Part shown: one piece after another, positions 5,602-7,325 of the stretch | Layout of the letters: every line of letters starts with the position of its first letter | How positions within the stretch are numbered: position 1 is the stretch's first letter | Source: Candidatus Zixiibacteriota bacterium | GTDB lineage: Bacteria; Zixibacteria; MSB-5A5; JAABVY01 | Length of the DNA: 7,325 nucleotides | Reading direction: 5' to 3' | NCBI GenBank assembly: GCA_014730285.1 | Contig: WJIM01000150.1 | Coordinates: 1-7,325, forward strand | The notes under the pieces: generated by a model | The model's input: the letters and a program-made list of their open reading frames with translations, nothing else | What the model was told of the DNA's origin: nothing | Database searches by the model: none | Made by a program: the position numbers and the translations under genes

Positions 5602-7325
5602 ATGGGGTGGAAAGACATTAAAATCGCCAAAAAGCTGTACATCGGCTTTGGCGCTGTGTTGATCCTGGCTGTTCTGATCGGCTATGTCGGTTTCAACGGC
5701 TTGAACACGGTTTCTGAAAAATCGGCAAATACGACCGATGCTTTTCAGATGTATCTGGCTATCAAGGATATGGGCGCGGCCCGGTTGAATTTCCTGCACA
5801 CCAAAGATGCCAAACATTATCAGACGGTGCAGGACCTTGCCCAGCAGACCTATTCACGGCTGGATGTAATGAGAGCCAGATTCGATAGTGATGAAGACAG
5901 GGAAATGGCTGACAATGCCCGCAAGACAATTGAAGAGTATGTTGGAATCTGGGGCAGACTTGTTGAGGTATCCAAAGACGCTGCCAGGGCGATGGAGAAA
6001 ATTACCGCCGACGCTAACATTGCTCAGCCGCAGTTTATTACTTTAAAGGAAGCGGTGGAAGAGGACCTTAACAGAATCGCCAGATCCGGTTCCGGCGGTT
6101 CTGCTTTGATGAATGCAGTCGAGCTTAATGAGACTGTGGTCCAGATGCTTTCGGATTATCTCGAGCTGAGAGTAGTATACCGTAATTATCTGTTGCAGGA
6201 TGACAACAGCTACGCGGAACAGCTTTATGAGCTGGTGGACAATATCGAAGCCGCAGGCCTGAAAGCAAAAGGCTTGACCAATGATAGCGATAATCTTCAG
6301 CGTCTGGATGACATAATACATGCAACCAACGATATTGGTGCTTCAATGAAAACCGTTGTGGCTGACAATGATGAAACTGATAATGTTTATGGCGACTTGT
6401 ATGAGTCGGCGGTTGAGGTTATCTCCATAATCGAGGGAATTCAGGAAGCACAAACGGAGGAGATGCATGCCGCTCAGAGCGCCGCGGTCAGCCTGGCCAT
6501 TGCCTTCATAATCGGCGCCATAATTCTCGGCGCAGGTATCGCCTTTGTAATTGCCCGCGGTATCTCCAGGCCGGTCTCGAATATGGCCACTATTGCAGAG
6601 CAGATCTCCGAGGGCGATGTTGACCATAACATCGAATTCAGGTCCAAAGATGAGGTCGGCACGCTGGCATCCGCATTCAGAAAACTGGTCGATTATATCG
6701 GCGAGATCGCTGATGCTTCAGAGCGAATTGCCGAGAATGATCTTACGGTTCGGGTCGAACCCAAATCCGAAAAGGATGTGCTCGGCAACTCATTCAAGAC
6801 TATGGTCACAAATCTCTCCAATATGGTTAACGAGCTGACTCAGAATGCCGAACAGCTTGTCTCGGCTGCCAATGAGGTAGCTTCGTCATCCGAGGAGATG
6901 TCTCGCGGATCGCAGGAGCAGGCCAATCAGGTAACTCAGGTTTCCACTGCTGTTGAAGAGATGACAGCTACGATTCTGCAGTCATCCAAGAATGCCGGTG
7001 AGGCCACCGACGCCTCCAACAAGGCATCCGATACCGCCACGAGCGGCGGCAAGATCGTCTCCGAGACAATTCAGGGAATGCAGAAGATTGCCGAGGTCGT
7101 GCGTGAATCGGCCGATTCAATCGGCAAGCTGGCCAAATCGGCAGACCAGATCGGCGAGATTATCGGCGTTATCGATGATATAGCAGATCAGACCAACCTG
7201 CTGGCTTTAAACGCGGCGATCGAGGCCGCCAGGGCAGGTGAACAGGGACGCGGCTTCGCGGTCGTGGCCGACGAGGTCCGTAAACTGGCCGAAAGAACCG
7301 GCAAGGCGACCGGTGAAATCACCGA
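5602..7325 (+). CDS. Methyl-accepting chemotaxis protein (partial, C-terminus beyond the right edge)
   Basis: The frame is open for 574 codons to the window edge and begins at an ATG with a strong AAGGAGG Shine-Dalgarno. Transmembrane helix 1 is at about 12-32 (LYIGFGAVLILAVLIGYVG). A periplasmic, all-helical sensor region of about 260 residues follows (33-292); its size and pattern, including YRNYLLQDDNSYAEQ near 193-207, resemble the HBM (helical bimodular) class, an inference. Transmembrane helix 2 is at about 293-318. HAMP 1 is at about 318-370 (ISRPVSNMATIAEQISEGD) and a second HAMP-like unit at about 370-410 (IAENDLTVRVEPKSEKDVLG). The cytoplasmic coiled coil has Glu/Gln-rich methylation-type heptads (430-460), then the conserved hairpin tip at 529-566 (DQTNLLALNAAIEAARAGE, RGFAVVADEVRKLAERT), which contacts CheA and CheW. 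By family knowledge it signals ligand binding to the CheA kinase. The descending helix and any C-terminal pentapeptide lie outside the window. Ligand unknown. Confidence 0.95.
   Translation, partial: MGWKDIKIAKKLYIGFGAVLILAVLIGYVGFNGLNTVSEKSANTTDAFQMYLAIKDMGAARLNFLHTKDAKHYQTVQDLAQQTYSRLDVMRARFDSDEDREMADNARKTIEEYVGIWGRLVEVSKDAARAMEKITADANIAQPQFITLKEAVEEDLNRIARSGSGGSALMNAVELNETVVQMLSDYLELRVVYRNYLLQDDNSYAEQLYELVDNIEAAGLKAKGLTNDSDNLQRLDDIIHATNDIGASMKTVVADNDETDNVYGDLYESAVEVISIIEGIQEAQTEEMHAAQSAAVSLAIAFIIGAIILGAGIAFVIARGISRPVSNMATIAEQISEGDVDHNIEFRSKDEVGTLASAFRKLVDYIGEIADASERIAENDLTVRVEPKSEKDVLGNSFKTMVTNLSNMVNELTQNAEQLVSAANEVASSSEEMSRGSQEQANQVTQVSTAVEEMTATILQSSKNAGEATDASNKASDTATSGGKIVSETIQGMQKIAEVVRESADSIGKLAKSADQIGEIIGVIDDIADQTNLLALNAAIEAARAGEQGRGFAVVADEVRKLAERTGKATGEIT

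Overview
The window looks like an ordinary stretch of chromosome from a Gram-negative bacterium of moderate GC content. It has an outer-membrane-type SLBB polysaccharide export protein, a transmembrane chemoreceptor and Shine-Dalgarno-led genes. The mix (multi-SLBB export protein without a lipobox, double-PAS LuxR regulator, tandem-HAMP chemoreceptor) fits the deltaproteobacterial or FCB/Zixibacteria-like part of the tree better than the Enterobacteria. That placement is impression only. No mobile element, CRISPR array, tRNA or rRNA was found.

Left arm, minus strand (1-3132): an RmlD-family dTDP-4-dehydrorhamnose reductase gene (3132 to 2230) is followed, after a 187-bp leader with two inverted repeats, by a long gene that runs off the left edge. 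The long gene reads without a stop through 680 codons. It encodes a secreted protein with one polysaccharide-export (PES) domain and at least five SLBB repeats. Together they suggest the edge of an exopolysaccharide or O-antigen locus: sugar-nucleotide synthesis plus export across the outer membrane.

Right arm, plus strand (3261-7325): a glycerophosphodiester phosphodiesterase gene is transcribed divergently from rmlD out of a 128-bp intergenic region with overlapping promoter-like boxes. Next is a 413-residue PAS-PAS-coiled-coil-LuxR transcription regulator that ends at a good intrinsic terminator. Last is a methyl-accepting chemotaxis protein with a large periplasmic helical sensor region and two HAMP domains, cut by the right edge inside its signalling hairpin. 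The chemoreceptor has an unusually structured 5' leader of about 190 bases.

No radically new system is evident. The most worthwhile items are the chemoreceptor leader (three successive inverted repeats plus a seven-codon mini-ORF), the multi-SLBB architecture of the export protein, and the structured leader between rmlD and that gene. A functional link between surface polysaccharide and the PAS/LuxR-chemoreceptor pair is possible from proximity only.
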